DNA of 6,517 nucleotides from an uncultured Pseudomonadales bacterium (GTDB lineage Bacteria; Pseudomonadota; Gammaproteobacteria; Pseudomonadales; Pseudohongiellaceae). The stretch lies in assembly GCA_938082955.1 (NCBI GenBank), contig CALKDE010000262.1:1-6517 (forward strand), written 5' to 3'. Numbering within the stretch: the first letter of the stretch is position 1; each line of letters starts with the position of its first letter. The notes under the pieces were generated by a model that saw nothing but the letters and a program-made list of their open reading frames with translations, did no database searches and was not told the DNA's origin. The translations under genes were made by a program, and so were the position numbers. This document shows, one piece after another, positions 5,706-6,517 of this stretch.

Positions 5706-6053
5706 ATGATAATGGTTCAATCAACTTTTCATCTAGTTGCAGAATCCAAAGCTGAAGCACTCAAATTGATGAAGGATATGATTCGTCTGTGTCGCAAGGA
5801 ACACGGCTGCCTGAACTATGAGTACTTCGAAGGTATGACAGACACCAATCAGATAGTCCTACTGCAGGAATGGGAAAATGCCGATTGCCTGCAGGCTCAC
5901 TATCAAACAACTCACATGGAAGAATTTCTGAGCAAACTTGGGAACTACCTACAAAATGCAGTCATCACACGCAGCTATGCGTCACAGGACGAGCCCCGAG
6001 TGACTTCGACGAACAGCGACGACTTAGCAAAGCCAGAGCAGACGATCCACTAA
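5706..6053 (+). CDS. Small ABM-domain protein (putative quinol monooxygenase, YgiN-like)
   Basis: This 115-residue protein is dominated by one ABM (antibiotic biosynthesis monooxygenase) ferredoxin-like domain over residues 3-90. Typical marks are a first strand (QSTFHLVAES), HGCLNYEYFEG at 33-43, IVLLQEWEN at 50-58, and AHYQTTHMEEF at 64-74 with His65 and His70. Such proteins act as cofactor-free quinol or polyketide monooxygenases, or only as ligand-binding dimers. The C-terminal 25 residues are polar and probably disordered. ATG 5706 is preferred over ATG 5712 because AGGA (5691-5694) is 11 bases from the first, already long. It has its own promoter. The true substrate is unknown. Confidence 0.85.
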   Translation: MIMVQSTFHLVAESKAEALKLMKDMIRLCRKEHGCLNYEYFEGMTDTNQIVLLQEWENADCLQAHYQTTHMEEFLSKLGNYLQNAVITRSYASQDEPRVTSTNSDDLAKPEQTIH

Positions 6054-6108
6054 GTCTGTTATTTCTCCACGCTACAATGCGTATAGATCACCTCTAACGA
6101 GCATAAAG

Positions 6109-6118
6109 TTAGCGCTAA
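6109..6118. promoter_or_regulatory. 10-bp palindrome TTAGCGCTAA upstream of the transporter
   Basis: This perfect palindrome ends 12 bases before the AGGGA ribosome-binding site of the MFS gene. An upstream CTAAC (6094-6098) also pairs with GTTAG (6108-6112), so the region has overlapping symmetry. TATAGAT at 6082-6088 could be a -10 element, with a poor -35 (TTATTT, 6059-6064). An operator is possible, but short palindromes of this size arise easily by chance. Confidence 0.25.
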
Positions 6119-6142
6119 TTGTTGAACTACAGGGACCCGTAA

Positions 6143-6517
6143 ATGTTCTATACTGTGCAAGGAGATCAGAAGACCCCCGTTTCATCCGAAGAAAATACCC
6201 GGCTGCTACACTGGAGAACCTCCACCTTCTGGGTCATGCTCGTTGGCTATGTGGGCTACTACCTCTGCCGCGGCAATCTCTCCGCCGCCTTTCCTCTGCT
6301 TGAACAGGAATTTGGCTACTCTAATACACAACTTGGCCTTATAGCCTCTCTATCCGAAATGGCCTATGCCACCGGGAAATTTATCAATGGCCCCTTAGCC
6401 GATAGAATCGGCGGACGTAAAATTTTTCTTATCGGCATGGCGGGCGCCATATTCTTCAATATAATCTTTGCGATCTCGGCAAGTCTCACTGTCTTTATCA
6501 TTGTATGGTGTTGCTGT
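6143..6517 (+). CDS. MFS transporter, OPA (GlpT/UhpT)-like, N-terminal part (cut by window edge)
   Basis: The frame is open from ATG 6143 to the right edge, giving 125 of an expected 420-460 residues. AGGGA (6131-6135) lies seven bases before the start. A charged cytoplasmic N-terminus (1-26) leads into TM1 (about 27-45), with TM2 at about 63-81, TM3 at about 94-111 and the start of TM4. The MFS loop 2-3 signature GPLADRIGGRK is at 83-93. YYLCRGNLSAAFP at 39-51 resembles the GlpT YYLVRKNFALAMP segment, whose Arg45 binds phosphate. Arg43 occupies the equivalent place here. Substrate cannot be inferred from the fragment, and members of this group are often annotated only as MFS transporter. An 89-base gap separates it from the ABM gene, so co-transcription is possible. 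Confidence 0.88.
   Translation, partial: MFYTVQGDQKTPVSSEENTRLLHWRTSTFWVMLVGYVGYYLCRGNLSAAFPLLEQEFGYSNTQLGLIASLSEMAYATGKFINGPLADRIGGRKIFLIGMAGAIFFNIIFAISASLTVFIIVWCCC

Overview
The window looks like a chromosomal acyl-CoA catabolism locus from a Proteobacterium, most likely a gammaproteobacterium (possibly marine). The evidence is the dense bacterial gene layout, a base composition near half G+C, ordinary Shine-Dalgarno sites, and the protein families present. The assignment to a class is an impression from protein style, not a computed result.

Layout. Positions 1-2437 hold three genes on the minus strand, read right to left: a short-chain dehydrogenase (HSD17B10-like 3-hydroxyacyl-CoA dehydrogenase type), a thiolase, and the first 134 residues of an acyl-CoA dehydrogenase that runs off the left edge. 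Positions 2438-2633 are a divergent promoter region rich in short repeats. From 2634 rightward all genes are on the plus strand: an alpha-methylacyl-CoA racemase of the CaiB/BaiF family, a 379-base gene-free stretch with a long imperfect hairpin, a crotonase-fold protein lacking the usual hydratase glutamates, a small DoxX-type membrane protein, a small ABM-domain (YgiN-like) protein behind a good sigma70-type promoter, and the first 125 residues of an MFS transporter that resembles the organophosphate:phosphate antiporter (OPA) branch.

How the genes fit together. The racemase converts (2R)-methyl-branched acyl-CoAs to the (2S) form that acyl-CoA dehydrogenases accept. The acyl-CoA dehydrogenase, crotonase, SDR and thiolase then match the oxidation, double-bond handling, second oxidation and cleavage steps of beta-oxidation. 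The simplest reading is a regulated beta-oxidation module for a methyl-branched substrate (a branched fatty acid, an isoprenoid, a sterol or bile-acid side chain, or an arylpropionate). The sequence does not say which one. DoxX, ABM and the transporter are neighbours whose link to this pathway is unproven.

The most unusual features are in the non-coding DNA and in one active site. The 9-mer ATCCCCTAT sits exactly 36 bases before each of the two divergent start codons. A palindrome flanked by direct repeats lies in the same promoter region. The crotonase appears to have exchanged hydratase glutamates for an isomerase-like one. I see no CRISPR array, transposase, phage gene, RNA gene or defence system.
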